A DNA stretch of 64,000 nt, from NCBI RefSeq assembly GCF_013408145.1, contig NZ_JACBZI010000001.1, positions 3,300,001-3,364,000 on the forward strand, given 5' to 3'. Below are positions 1-8,742 of this stretch, piece after piece. Origin of the DNA: Nocardioides marinus (lineage in GTDB: Bacteria; Actinomycetota; Actinomycetes; Propionibacteriales; Nocardioidaceae). The stretch's first letter is position 1. The number at the start of each line of letters is the position of its first letter. The notes below the pieces were generated by a model. It saw only the letters and a program-made list of their open reading frames with translations, searched no databases and had not been told where the DNA came from. The position numbers were made by a program, and so were the translations under genes.

Positions 1-361
1 CCCCGCGACACTGCTCTGCGCAGATCCACTGACTGCCGACCACCACCTACGCAATTTCCGCACCGGGGCCATTGCCCCTCTGACCTGCAGAAACGTCTGC
101 GACCATCAAACTGGCCGGCATCGCAATGTCATGCGTGCCGCCTGTTCAGGGCCCGTGGCTCTCATGGTCACCATCGTTGTTTTCCCGGCACACCGAAGCC
201 TCGACTCGTAGCTCGCCCACCGGCTCGGTAGTTTGGCCGTCCAGACGCTCCGCCAGCGCATCCGCAAGCGCCAATATCCGATAGCGCGATGGCGCGTCCG
301 GATCGTCAATGGATCTGGTTTCTCGCGAAGGCACGGACGGAGCCTAGGCGACTGCCACCGA
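1..361. other. left edge of mobile element, no gene seen
   Basis: This stretch lies downstream of the serine-recombinase gene (minus strand). It holds only short overlapping reading frames with no recognisable domains and no convincing ribosome-binding sites. I looked here for the intact tRNA or a second copy of the attR core found at the other end of the element and did not find it, so the left junction must lie further left. Confidence 0.5.
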
Positions 362-3300
362 TCACGAGTGCAGGTCGTGCACGAAGTTCGTGTAGTCATC
401 TAGCGCTGCAAGACGGGCCTCTCCTCGGGGCGGCAGCCGGCGCGTCTGGGCTGCAAGCCAGTCTCGAACCGGTCCCAGATCGACCGGCAGGAAGTCGCGG
501 CCGAACTGCCGGACGACCTCCGGTCGCAGCCTCCCTCGATCACCTACATCAGGAGCGTTCGTCGCGCGCGCCCACTCTCGTATGGCGCCTGGATCTCGGA
601 CCCCACCTGCGGCCACCTGGTGTAGGTATCGCTCCAGGAGCGCGTCCGTAACGGCAACGCGAGCCGTCCCGTCACCCCGTTCCTGTTCCCAGCTTTGCGC
701 CCGTCGACGCAGTTCGACGCTCGCGCTCATGATGCCGACCCGGAGCCGCTCGTCCGGGTGGACGGCAAGCAATCGCCGCTCCGCCTCTGCACGGGTGACG
801 TGAAGGTAGGACGCTGGGTACTGCGGAGAGTCCGCGGCCCGGCTACGAAGGCAGTGTCGACACAGCAGTCCCGTACGAACTTCTGGCACGGGGACGTACA
901 CCGACATCGCGAACGCTTCCATGCAGTGAGGGCAATCGAAGAGCCCGACGCTTTCCGGCGCGGGCCGTCCTCTCCCTCCCAATGGACGGGCGATGGCGAG
1001 GTAGGGATGTTCACTACCTTCCTCGCTCGCGCTCTTGAGCACGTACCTGTTGTAGCCAGCCGCCGAGAAGCCCGCGTCCTCAAGCCAGTCGAGGTAGAGG
1101 GCACGCGGAACCCATTCGCGGGTCGACAGATAGTTCACGATCTCGGTCTGCATGAGACTGCCTGCGAACCAGATAGGGCCCTGCCCGGCTCGCTGGGACA
1201 CCTCTCCGAGGTAGACCGATCGAAGCATTTCCATGAAACGAGGGTCGGTCGAGCCGTCCGCGACCCCGTGCTCGTCAGGGTGAAGAAGGTGCCAGATGGC
1301 TCTTCTCGTCTCGACGGGCACAGCTCCGAGCAGCGCTCGTACGGATGCCGGCGGCACCCCCCGGTCCCTCAAATAGGCTTCAGCACGGACCAGGTCATCG
1401 GCGCCAGTCGTTTGAACCGGGCGAAGGACACCATCGAGTGTGCCGTCGCTGACCATGAGTCGTCGGGCGATGTCTGCACCCCGATCGCGGCCGACGCGCG
1501 GCTCGAGAATGCGGCCAACAACAGGACACGTTCCGACGATAGGGCCGGCCCGAACTGCTCCATCCTCCGTGGGCAGCAACAGGTAGAACCGGAACTCAAA
1601 CTCGAGGGCAGATACCTTCCGTAAGCGGAACTCGTGGAGGACCCCGGCGAGGGCGCCGACCACCTCTGGCTCAAGCGGCGCGTCAGAGGTGCCGAGCGTG
1701 GTCAGCGCCTGGGCCAACTCGGCGGCCACTATGTTGAATCTGAGCGGAACTCTTCGTCGCGGCGGCGCCTCTGGACGCTGAGCCAAGTCATGCTCAAGCC
1801 GCTCAATTCGCGCGCCCGTATCGTCCACGCGTCGCTGACGCAGTGCCAGTTCGCGTGGAGAAGCACTGGCCCGCCGCGCCTCCGAGAGCTCCTCGAGCTC
1901 GCGGTTGGCCTCGGCCAGAGCAGCATCGAGTTCCCTGCTCAGTCGCTGCGTCTCTGCATGCCATTGCGCCTCGAGGTCGCGCTGCGCGCTGGAGTCCACC
2001 GACTCCAGTCGAACGCCGTCCCTAAAGGCCTCGATAGCCGCCCCGACGATTGCCCGGTGCAAACGATGCACAGCAACGCGTCCCTCGAGGGCGTTCTCGG
2101 TTCGAGTCGATCGCCAAGGCTCGCCCATCAAGGTGGCCGGTCGCGACTGCAGATCGTAAGTCGGAGGGTTGTGGTTGCTCCGGGTTCGGGACGTAGAGGT
2201 GACGTAGTACTCCCGCTCGACCGACGTCATACCAGCTGGGCCTAGCCCCGCAGGTGTCGCGCTCTCGGGCGGTTCGTAGGACTCGTTCCACTGCGGCATG
2301 GGCCCGACGAACGGGAATCGGCTCTGCCCGCGGAGCGGGTTCGACTCACGTGTCGCCTTCAACTCTCGGGCGCGTTCTATGCGCTCCTCGGCGGCCCAAC
2401 CTTCAGGGAGGCTGAGTTCGCCGCGATCGTAGACAAGCTCCACGAAGCCAGGACTATTTCGCGACGCTCCCTGGACTTGGAGGTCTGCGTAGGCCCTGAC
2501 CCCCGGCAGCGCATTCTTCTGCCTAACGACCAACTTCCCGTACTGCCAGAGGTCCAGGTATCGGTAGCACCGCTTCATGACCGCCGACGGATCTGGTAGG
2601 CCGACCCTGGTGCGAAGTGGCGCGACCAAGTCATCACCAAGAAGATCTTCGTCCTCGTCGACTTCGGGGGCTTCGCCGCTCAGATGCGAGGCTGGCGGAC
2701 GCGCCATCGAGTGGCGCAGAACTCGATCGTCGTAAGGAACCTCCCCAGGATCCCAACCCTCCATGTACCTCCAGCCCCGGTGGTCCGACGGGGGCGATAT
2801 CCCGATATCGGCCAGGTTCGTGACGAAGTGTGCGGGCGTCATGCGCGGATCACCAAGCATGTCGATGATCTTGGCGACGTGGGGCTGCATCTCCGGGTTC
2901 GCTTCGAGACGGCCGTGCTGGCCGATCCGGTATCCCAAGGGAATCGCTGCGTTGCCCAGGAACCACTCACCACGCCGCACCTTGTTGATCTTGCCGTGGA
3001 GCAGTCGAGTGACGATCGCGCTGCGTTCCTGAGCCGAGAAGAGACTGAACAGCGAGAACATGGCCTCGGAGGCAAACTCAGAGACTTGAATTTTGTGCTC
3101 TCCACCCGCGTAGAGCGTCGACTCAGCGGACTTGAGAGCACTGAGCAAAGTTCCGCTGAACTCGTTGGCTCGGATGAGCCTCGAGAACGTCGCAACCAAC
3201 ACGTTCTCTGGGCGCAGTTCCTCGATGCGCTTGGCAACGTGAGTGACGAACGAGTTCTCCCTGTCGAGATCCGCCTTGCTCGCTGACCCGACGGAGTACA

Positions 3301-3625
3301 GGAAGACGTTGGGGCCTACCCAAAACTCATAGCCGCGCGACTTGCCCTCCCTGAAGGCGACGCGCCGGAGGCCACGCACCTCGAAGTCGTCGCGTGCCGG
3401 ACTCGCGCCCCACGCCATCAGCCTGTCGAAGTCGCTTTCAGGCGCGCCGTCCCGGACCGCTTCTGGGCTGTACGGCCCAAGGTTGAGGAGGTCGCGGTAC
3501 TGCAGCAGCGTCTGGTGAACCATCCCCTGTAGGAGGGACATCTTCGTTCGATCGGCAGGATCGCTCTCTCTTGCGATGAGAAAGTTCTTCGCAAGGCGTT
3601 CCGGCGCGTCATCAGCCAGGGTCAC
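362..3625 (-). CDS. very large divergent serine recombinase
   Basis: The protein is 1087 residues long and resembles large serine recombinases, which cut and rejoin DNA at attachment sites through a serine nucleophile. The catalytic-like block starts late, around residue 108, after about 100 residues of extra N-terminal sequence. The segment LYSVGSASKADLDREN resembles the nucleophile region, so Ser111, Ser114 or Ser116 are candidates. ATFSRLIR near residues 145-152 resembles the conserved arginine block, and an E/R/G-rich helix followed by IPLGYRI matches the start of the recombinase domain. A charged coiled coil lies around residues 560-640, and a CPHC...CRHC zinc ribbon sits in the C-terminal third. 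The GTG start overlaps the stop of the small upstream gene by four bases, so the two are probably co-transcribed from the operator-bearing promoter. The family call rests on these motifs; the exact catalytic serine is uncertain. Confidence 0.72.
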   Translation of the reverse strand: MTLADDAPERLAKNFLIARESDPADRTKMSLLQGMVHQTLLQYRDLLNLGPYSPEAVRDGAPESDFDRLMAWGASPARDDFEVRGLRRVAFREGKSRGYEFWVGPNVFLYSVGSASKADLDRENSFVTHVAKRIEELRPENVLVATFSRLIRANEFSGTLLSALKSAESTLYAGGEHKIQVSEFASEAMFSLFSLFSAQERSAIVTRLLHGKINKVRRGEWFLGNAAIPLGYRIGQHGRLEANPEMQPHVAKIIDMLGDPRMTPAHFVTNLADIGISPPSDHRGWRYMEGWDPGEVPYDDRVLRHSMARPPASHLSGEAPEVDEDEDLLGDDLVAPLRTRVGLPDPSAVMKRCYRYLDLWQYGKLVVRQKNALPGVRAYADLQVQGASRNSPGFVELVYDRGELSLPEGWAAEERIERARELKATRESNPLRGQSRFPFVGPMPQWNESYEPPESATPAGLGPAGMTSVEREYYVTSTSRTRSNHNPPTYDLQSRPATLMGEPWRSTRTENALEGRVAVHRLHRAIVGAAIEAFRDGVRLESVDSSAQRDLEAQWHAETQRLSRELDAALAEANRELEELSEARRASASPRELALRQRRVDDTGARIERLEHDLAQRPEAPPRRRVPLRFNIVAAELAQALTTLGTSDAPLEPEVVGALAGVLHEFRLRKVSALEFEFRFYLLLPTEDGAVRAGPIVGTCPVVGRILEPRVGRDRGADIARRLMVSDGTLDGVLRPVQTTGADDLVRAEAYLRDRGVPPASVRALLGAVPVETRRAIWHLLHPDEHGVADGSTDPRFMEMLRSVYLGEVSQRAGQGPIWFAGSLMQTEIVNYLSTREWVPRALYLDWLEDAGFSAAGYNRYVLKSASEEGSEHPYLAIARPLGGRGRPAPESVGLFDCPHCMEAFAMSVYVPVPEVRTGLLCRHCLRSRAADSPQYPASYLHVTRAEAERRLLAVHPDERLRVGIMSASVELRRRAQSWEQERGDGTARVAVTDALLERYLHQVAAGGVRDPGAIREWARATNAPDVGDRGRLRPEVVRQFGRDFLPVDLGPVRDWLAAQTRRLPPRGEARLAALDDYTNFVHDLHS

Positions 3626-3795
3626 CGGGCGATCATCGCGGTGACTTCCAGCCTACGCATGAGTTTCGCGAGGTCTCTCTGAAGTTCTCTGACATCGTCG
3701 CCGTCTCCCACATACGCCTGGGACAGACGCGTCCAGTGCACCCTCAGTTGATCGCGAATCAGCGCGTTCGAGGCCACCAATCGACAGTCATCCAT
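3622..3795 (-). CDS. small protein co-transcribed with serine recombinase
   Basis: This 57-residue protein beginning MDDCRLVASNALIRDQLRV is unrecognised. It is mostly charged helix (RELQRDLAKLMRRLE). Its stop overlaps the GTG start of the serine recombinase by four bases, which implies translational coupling. A longer reading frame starts at a GTG at 3843 but would run through the inverted-repeat operator; I prefer the ATG just downstream of that operator. With the TATACA-like box only about ten bases away, the transcript may be almost leaderless. A recombinase accessory or directionality role is a guess from position only. Confidence 0.5.
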   Translation of the reverse strand: MDDCRLVASNALIRDQLRVHWTRLSQAYVGDGDDVRELQRDLAKLMRRLEVTAMIAR

Positions 3796-3797
3796 GA

Positions 3798-3815
3798 TGC
3801 CATGTATAGATGGCA
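3798..3815 (-). promoter_or_regulatory. operator/promoter inverted repeat, copy 1
   Basis: Perfect 6-bp arms flank a 6-bp centre: TGCCAT-GTATAG-ATGGCA. Read toward the downstream minus-strand genes it contains CTATACATGG, a plausible -10 element, with a possible TTGCGG -35 box about 18 bp upstream. It precedes the small gene and serine recombinase and is one of four copies in the element. The adjacent XRE regulator is the obvious candidate binder, which is an inference. Confidence 0.65.
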
Positions 3816-3843
3816 CCATGGATGTGCCGCAACTCGTCGACAC

Positions 3844-4101
3844 TCAGGCGAGCAGGTCCCCCAGCGGCAACTCCAGAACGTTCGCAAGAGCACAGATGGT
3901 CGACAGTCGCGGGTTGGCCAGGTCGCCCGTTGCCGAGCGCCCCGCCTCGAGTAGCTGATAGTGATTGCGGGTCATGCCTGCGCTTTCGGCGATCTGAGCC
4001 TGAGTCAGTCCGCGAGTTTCGCGAGCCGATCGAAGCACCCGACACAGATGTTGGACAGCCTGCTCCTGCAGCGCCGAGCCTGTCCGGTTCCCGTCTGTCA
4101 T
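3844..4101 (-). CDS. XRE-family helix-turn-helix regulator
   Basis: This 85-residue protein is nearly all one HTH_3 domain, residues 20 to 80, with LRSARETRGLTQAQIAESAG followed by MTRNHYQLLEAGR. That is the standard lambda-repressor-like fold, binding DNA as a dimer. There is no peptidase or sensor domain. It lies immediately upstream, on the same strand, of the operator copy that leads into the small gene and serine recombinase, so it is likely the element's own repressor or activator. Upstream of its start the sequence holds a direct-repeat-like run (TCACTGGCACTCACTAG on the minus strand) that could be its own control site. Which DNA it binds cannot be read from the sequence. Confidence 0.85.
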   Translation of the reverse strand: MTDGNRTGSALQEQAVQHLCRVLRSARETRGLTQAQIAESAGMTRNHYQLLEAGRSATGDLANPRLSTICALANVLELPLGDLLA

Positions 4102-4298
4102 ACCCGAACCCTAGTGAGTGCCAGTGAGGTAAGCAGCGACCTCCACCTGCCTGCCTCAGCACGCTCCGCTGGAGCGCCAGTCGAGTACGCGCATGATGCA
4201 CAGCGCCCACTATGACGCGCGTCGGTCTCGCATCTGGGCCGCGCCTGCGGGCACGGGTATGACATGGCGTGGCCGCATCGCGGTGTCGGCATGAGGAG

Positions 4299-5096
4299 TT
4301 AGGAAGTGGTGGCGGTGATCCCCTTCGCTGCCGCCCAGGTGTCGAATGCCTGGAGCGTGGCGTCCATGTACGGTCCGCCGATCATCATGTGGTCGGAGCC
4401 GTCGAGTTCGACGTAGTCAGCCCGGCCCCGGTATCGCTTGGCGGTCGCCTTGCACATGGAGGGAACGCAGCACTTGTCCTCGCTGCCTGCGATGACGAGC
4501 ACGTCGCCAGTGATGGCCTCGAAGTTGACGCGGGTGGACCGCTTGGGGTCGAGGAACCAGAACACCATCTCGCGGTAGGCGCGGCCGGATTCGGCGCAGA
4601 GGTTGCTGTAGAACTCGTCGGAGAACGACTGGTCGACGGCGTTGCAGATGTACTTGTCCCAGGTCTTCTTCTTGACCGGGAACATAGGCCTGCCCATGAT
4701 CCAGCGCGGGGTGAAGCCGCCCCACAGGGCGATCTGGGAGGGGTAGAGCGCCCATACGCCCGCGGCGGGCGCCGGGCCGAGGAGCACGATGCCGCGGTGG
4801 GGGACTCGTGCCGCGACGAGCTGGGCGAGCAGGCCGCCGACGGAGTGGCCGAAGATGATCGGAGGGGTCTCGAGGCTTCGCGCGACGTCGGCCAGAGCGT
4901 CGACGTAGTCGAGGATGCCGAGCTGGGTGACCTCCTCGGCCATGCCCCACACGTCGATCTCCTTGGGGTGGCCGTGGCCGGGCCAGCTCGGCGCGTGGAC
5001 GCGGTAGCCGCGGGCGGTGAGCTGGGCGCCGAACTCGTCCCACTCCTTGCCGTGCCCCCAGGTGCCGTGGATCAGGAGTACGTCTTGCTGCGTCAT
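4299..5096 (-). CDS. alpha/beta hydrolase
   Basis: The 265-residue protein has an alpha/beta-hydrolase fold. The oxyanion-side motif LIHGTWGHG lies near the N-terminus, the nucleophile elbow GHSVGG in the middle, an acid-bearing strand VIAGSEDKCC later, and the catalytic histidine in DGSDHMM near the C-terminus. It is cytosolic, with no signal peptide. The start was chosen because GGAGGAAG sits at the right distance upstream; a longer frame has no such site. It is divergent from an AraC-family gene, with only a few tens of bases between them, so that regulator probably controls it. Substrate unknown: esterase, lipase or lactonase are all possible. The pair looks like cargo of the mobile element. 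Confidence 0.85.
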   Translation of the reverse strand: MTQQDVLLIHGTWGHGKEWDEFGAQLTARGYRVHAPSWPGHGHPKEIDVWGMAEEVTQLGILDYVDALADVARSLETPPIIFGHSVGGLLAQLVAARVPHRGIVLLGPAPAAGVWALYPSQIALWGGFTPRWIMGRPMFPVKKKTWDKYICNAVDQSFSDEFYSNLCAESGRAYREMVFWFLDPKRSTRVNFEAITGDVLVIAGSEDKCCVPSMCKATAKRYRGRADYVELDGSDHMMIGGPYMDATLQAFDTWAAAKGITATTS

Positions 5097-5127
5097 CGTG
5101 CTTCCTCCGGGTTGTCGTGTGGTCGTG

Positions 5128-6225
5128 GTGACCTGCCGGCACCAGCGTGAATGCACCAGCACTCCCGTTCTTGACGAATCGAGACACGTCCGCGACGGTG
5201 GCCGGGTGGGTCCGCTCCTGCGTGCTGGCGCGCTCCAGGGCTTCGACGACCTCGTCGCGCAATGGGGCTGCGACCCGGTCGCGCTCCGTCGCCGGCACGG
5301 CCTGCATCGGGCGCAGGACCGTGATCCCGAGGCGATGGTCTCGATGAACGCGGTCGCCTGGATGTTGGAGGACGCCGCTGTCGCCTGCGGACGTCACGAC
5401 CTCGGGCTGCAGCTCGGTGCTCGCCAGGACCCGAAGATGCTGGGCCTGCTCGCGCTGGTGATCCAGGGTGCAGCGACCGCGGGCGATGCGCTGCTCGACG
5501 CTTCGCGGTACCTGTTCGTGCACAGCCCGGGCTACCAGCTGGTCGTCGAACCCATGGCCCCCGGCGACGCGTGGATCACCCTCCGGTTCGACGTCCTCGT
5601 CGATGACGGTGTCCCGCACCGTCAACTCATCGACGGCTGCCTGGCATCCCTGCTCTCGATGGCGCGCGCCTTCGCGGGCGAGGTTTCACCCCGCGCCGTC
5701 TCGCTACCTCACACGCCAGCCGCCCACGTTTCCGCCTACCGGGAAGTCTTCGGCGCGCATGTCTCGTTCGGCCAGACCAAGGCCGCTCTCCACGTGGCGC
5801 CTGATCTGCTCCAGCTCGACCTACGAGCGGCCCAGCCCTTGATCCGTCAGCACGCGATCGCCTACATCGCCGAGCGATACCCACAGGCCGACTCAACAGC
5901 AACGACCCGGGTCCGTAACGCACTCCGCGGCACCATAGGAGCCACCCGCGGCACCAAGGCCGAGATCGCAGCCCTGCTCGGCACGCATCCCCGCACCCTT
6001 CAGCGGCGACTGGCAGACGAAGGCAAGACCTTCGAGACCATCGCCGACGACGTGCGCAGGTCGGCCACCGTGAACCTCCTGACCTCGACCGACCTCCCGC
6101 TCGGACAGGTCGCGGCCGCGCTGGGCTACTCCGAGCAGTCCGCCATGAGCCGCAAGGTCCGCCAATGGTTCAACGCGACCCCGCGCGAGGTACGAGCACG
6201 AGCCTTCTCCGGGCCACCCACGTGA
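5128..6225 (+). CDS. AraC-family transcriptional regulator
   Basis: The protein is about 365 residues. The N-terminal 200 residues match the arabinose-binding-like sensor domain of OruR/ArgR-type AraC regulators (GFDDLVAQWGCDPVALRRRHGL, later YLFVHSPGYQLVVEP). The C-terminal HTH_18 domain is clear: AEIAALLGTHPRTLQRRLADEG for the first helix-turn-helix and LPLGQVAAALGYSEQSAMSR for the second. Start uncertain: in-frame GTG codons exist at 5119, 5125, 5128 and 5206, and I chose one that keeps the whole sensor domain without overlapping the divergent hydrolase. It probably activates the divergent hydrolase gene, as such pairs often do. Confidence 0.85.
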   Translation: MTCRHQRECTSTPVLDESRHVRDGGRVGPLLRAGALQGFDDLVAQWGCDPVALRRRHGLHRAQDRDPEAMVSMNAVAWMLEDAAVACGRHDLGLQLGARQDPKMLGLLALVIQGAATAGDALLDASRYLFVHSPGYQLVVEPMAPGDAWITLRFDVLVDDGVPHRQLIDGCLASLLSMARAFAGEVSPRAVSLPHTPAAHVSAYREVFGAHVSFGQTKAALHVAPDLLQLDLRAAQPLIRQHAIAYIAERYPQADSTATTRVRNALRGTIGATRGTKAEIAALLGTHPRTLQRRLADEGKTFETIADDVRRSATVNLLTSTDLPLGQVAAALGYSEQSAMSRKVRQWFNATPREVRARAFSGPPT

Positions 6226-6360
6226 CAGGTGGCACCTGCGTCCATCCGCCGCATCTGCCGCTGACTGCGCGCACCTCGGGCCATGTCACATACCGCGTTT
6301 CGCTTCCTGCGCCGATCAACTTCGAGGGTGGGTACCTGCCATATCCGTCAGGGACGATGC

Positions 6361-6966
6361 TCAGGTCCGACGGTTGCCGTGCTCACGGGCGAACGCCACG
6401 ATCTCCTCGAGCGATACTGCATCGAAGACGGATTCGAGGGGCTTCTTACCCATTCCGAAGATGAGATGCCCTTCGGGCAATCTCTGGATGTCCCAAGCCC
6501 GCTCCTTGCCGTCGTCGCCAACCATGGTGGTGGCGATCACTTGGTCGGAGTCGACGTCGGCCTCGTGCAGGTGCTCGATCGCGTTGCGTGCCCGCCTCAG
6601 GCCGGGGACCTCCGCGACATCAGGATCAGCCAGGCGGACCCATTGCTGTGCGAGGTGAGCGGAGATCAAGAGACGGCAGCCTGCCATCCACATAGCCTCA
6701 ACCCAGCCGCTGAATTGCTCTCCCGACGGCGACCAATCCTCAGCGCGCTCGATGGCCCAGTTCGCCCAGGCGCACTGCCGCGCGGCTTGGTAGTACCGAT
6801 GAGCGTCATCGAGAGCTTGATCGCTCCACAAGGCAGCCATCGCGCGAGCATTCCCTAACCCCTCAATGCCAACAGCGACGAACCCGACTGCGGCGCGACT
6901 TGGAAGAAGGGGCGGCCACGGCTCTCGCTCGTCGAACGGCTCAGACGGCGGCCAGTCGGCAATCAT
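6361..6966 (-). CDS. hypothetical protein of mobile element
   Basis: I do not recognise this 201-residue protein. It is soluble, with no signal peptide or membrane segment, and rich in tryptophan and alanine helices. The start is set by GGGGAGG placed six bases before ATG, which drops 14 residues from the longest frame. The segment RRARNAIEHLHEADVDSD resembles the R...N.IEH.. pattern seen in HEPN-like helical proteins, but one motif is not enough to call a domain. It stands alone between the AraC gene and another unknown minus-strand gene. Confidence 0.6.
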   Translation of the reverse strand: MIADWPPSEPFDEREPWPPLLPSRAAVGFVAVGIEGLGNARAMAALWSDQALDDAHRYYQAARQCAWANWAIERAEDWSPSGEQFSGWVEAMWMAGCRLLISAHLAQQWVRLADPDVAEVPGLRRARNAIEHLHEADVDSDQVIATTMVGDDGKERAWDIQRLPEGHLIFGMGKKPLESVFDAVSLEEIVAFAREHGNRRT

Positions 6967-7265
6967 CGAGTACCTCCCCGGTTCTGCGTGCTCGTCATCG
7001 GCTCCCACGAGGCACGGTCAGGCCCGAACCGAAGTCGTTCCCAGGCGACAGTCTGCCGACATTGCCGATCACATCAGAGAACGATGTGCCGCACCTCCTC
7101 CAATGCCGTGCGTGACTTCGCCGCCTGTCGGTACGCAGATAGCCGACCGGTTCCGAGGCCCGTCAACCCGGAGAGCGCCGCAAGCCAGGACGCCGCATGT
7201 GCGAACCCTGAGGTGGCGACCACTCACGGCCCGCCCACAGCAACCGGGTCGCCGCGTTCGCCGGG

Positions 7266-8060
7266 TCAGTTCCGGGCCTGCGGGACTGTTGCAAGCTCAT
7301 CGAGGCGCGTGACAGCGGCGCGGTAGAGCGTCCAAGCAAGAAGGTAGGCATTGGCAACGCTGACCATGTCGGCCACGACGTTGGCCTCCGCCAAACCATC
7401 GGGTCCCTTGGCTCCCCACGAGGTTGACTGTCCCATCAGCGGCCAACCGAGGGCGTGTGCGTCGCCACCGAGGCGACGCCATTCGCGCACGGCCTCCCTG
7501 ACAAGAGGCGCGGTCGAGAAGACCTGCCGCGCGGCCTCTTCGACGATCAAGGTCGCGTTCAGTTTGAACTTCTTCGCTCGGAGGGCGGTGACCGCCTTCA
7601 GGTGCGTGTCGAGCTGTTTGAGCTGCTTGCCGGACCGGGCCGCGTCGTCGATGCTCAGCAAGTCCGGGGTGAGCTCGTGCTGCCACTGGATTCGTTTGCC
7701 TAGCCACTCCTGTGTCGTGGCTAGGCCACGTTCGCGGCGGTCGGCGGGGTCGCCGGGAGTCAGGAGCCACAGGGCTTCCGCCGAGCCGAGTAGAGCGCCG
7801 CGCAGCACCGAGTAGATCGCGGTGGGGAACGAGCGCTCCTGCTCGATTGTGAGACGCGTCAGATCCAGGTGATCCCATGCACAGACGAGGCACTGGCGGG
7901 CGTGAGAGGACAAGGGACTGCTCGGCCAAGTCTCGTCGTCCTCGGCAAGCGGGCTGCCGGTTGGGGGCGGGCTCGCGGTTGCCCAACGAGCGCGGTCCGC
8001 TTCAAGCTGATCGAAAGTGGATCGGATCTTCGCAATGGCGGCGTCGTCCTTATTGCTCAC
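7266..8060 (-). CDS. hypothetical protein of mobile element
   Basis: This 264-residue protein is unrecognised. It looks soluble and mainly helical, with runs such as RARWATASPP, LRGALLGSAEALWLL and ANAYLLAWTLYRAAVTRLDEL. No catalytic motif is visible. Its pattern, like that of the preceding gene, recalls helical proteins of unknown function common on actinobacterial genomic islands. It starts at GTG without a strong Shine-Dalgarno match. A gap of about 300 bases separates it from the next minus-strand gene downstream, so co-transcription is uncertain. Confidence 0.6.
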   Translation of the reverse strand: MSNKDDAAIAKIRSTFDQLEADRARWATASPPPTGSPLAEDDETWPSSPLSSHARQCLVCAWDHLDLTRLTIEQERSFPTAIYSVLRGALLGSAEALWLLTPGDPADRRERGLATTQEWLGKRIQWQHELTPDLLSIDDAARSGKQLKQLDTHLKAVTALRAKKFKLNATLIVEEAARQVFSTAPLVREAVREWRRLGGDAHALGWPLMGQSTSWGAKGPDGLAEANVVADMVSVANAYLLAWTLYRAAVTRLDELATVPQARN

Positions 8061-8210
8061 GTGGAAAGGCTAGGTGCGACCGTGGGCGCCGGCGCGCGCA
8101 AAGACGGGAGGAATCCTAGGGAGTCCCCCGTTTGCCCGACTGGAGTGAGTTGCGTCTTTTCCGCGAGTTGCCTGCAACTGGCTTCGACATCTGGTCTGAG
8201 CAGACCGCCA

Positions 8211-8639
8211 CTAAGCCCAACGATCTCGCTCTCTTTGCGCTTTGCGAGACGGCTGTGGCGAGCAGTCAGGATGGGCACTAGGGCCCATCGCTCGGTGACT
8301 GATGAAGGCCGCCAGGACGGGGTCGAGGGTTCCGCGAAGAAGCAACGTGATGGGCCTTTCACCACGTAGCGCTGACTTGGGAGAAGTCAGCCAAAACAGG
8401 GAGCTCTCGGCGTCGTATCCGCTCGCGTACATGAACCGGCACATCCAGGTCACTGACGGCGGGGAACCGTCGAGGAAGCGCGGAATCCACACTCGGTCTC
8501 CGTCCTGGACGCGTGGTGTCCACGCTGGCACCGAGCTTGACGGGACTGCCACCAGCCCCCAGTCTTGCTCGATTCCACGGAGCCTCCTCGCTCGGTAGGC
8601 ACGTGCCCTTGCCAACCCTGGCGACTCTGAGGCATTCAT
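8211..8639 (-). CDS. MbcA/ParS-like (DUF2384-type) antitoxin relative
   Basis: The 142-residue product has a C-terminal half that follows the MbcA/ParS/Xre antitoxin toxin-binding pattern. A segment with an 'input-to-output' strand (GDRVWIPRFLDG) is followed by SSLFWLTSPKSALRGERP and ITLLLRGTLDPVLAAFISH, matching the family's W..tP...L.G..P....L..G....V consensus. In characterised systems this protein neutralises an adjacent RES-domain toxin. No RES-like toxin is evident next to it, so it is an orphan, a repurposed regulator, or paired with an unknown partner. Start uncertain: an in-frame start lies 66 bases further upstream and neither has a good ribosome-binding site. Confidence 0.55.
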   Translation of the reverse strand: MNASESPGLARARAYRARRLRGIEQDWGLVAVPSSSVPAWTPRVQDGDRVWIPRFLDGSPPSVTWMCRFMYASGYDAESSLFWLTSPKSALRGERPITLLLRGTLDPVLAAFISHRAMGPSAHPDCSPQPSRKAQRERDRWA

Positions 8640-8742
8640 GCGAACCTGCGCGAGTCTTCGGTCCGGGCTGCCAACAACAGGAACCAGTGAACAGGCCCTA
8701 GACACCCTTGTCGCCTGAGTGCCGCGACCTGGAGCTGGGACT

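Noticed and set aside
1-361. The other attachment site (attL) near the left edge of the window
   Set aside because: No second copy of the TTCGAGTCCCACGGGGCCT core was found in this stretch; the left end of the element must be further left.
8057-8365. A minus-strand frame of 102 residues overlapping the antitoxin-like gene
   Set aside because: It shares most of its length with a better-supported frame and has no domain or ribosome-binding site.
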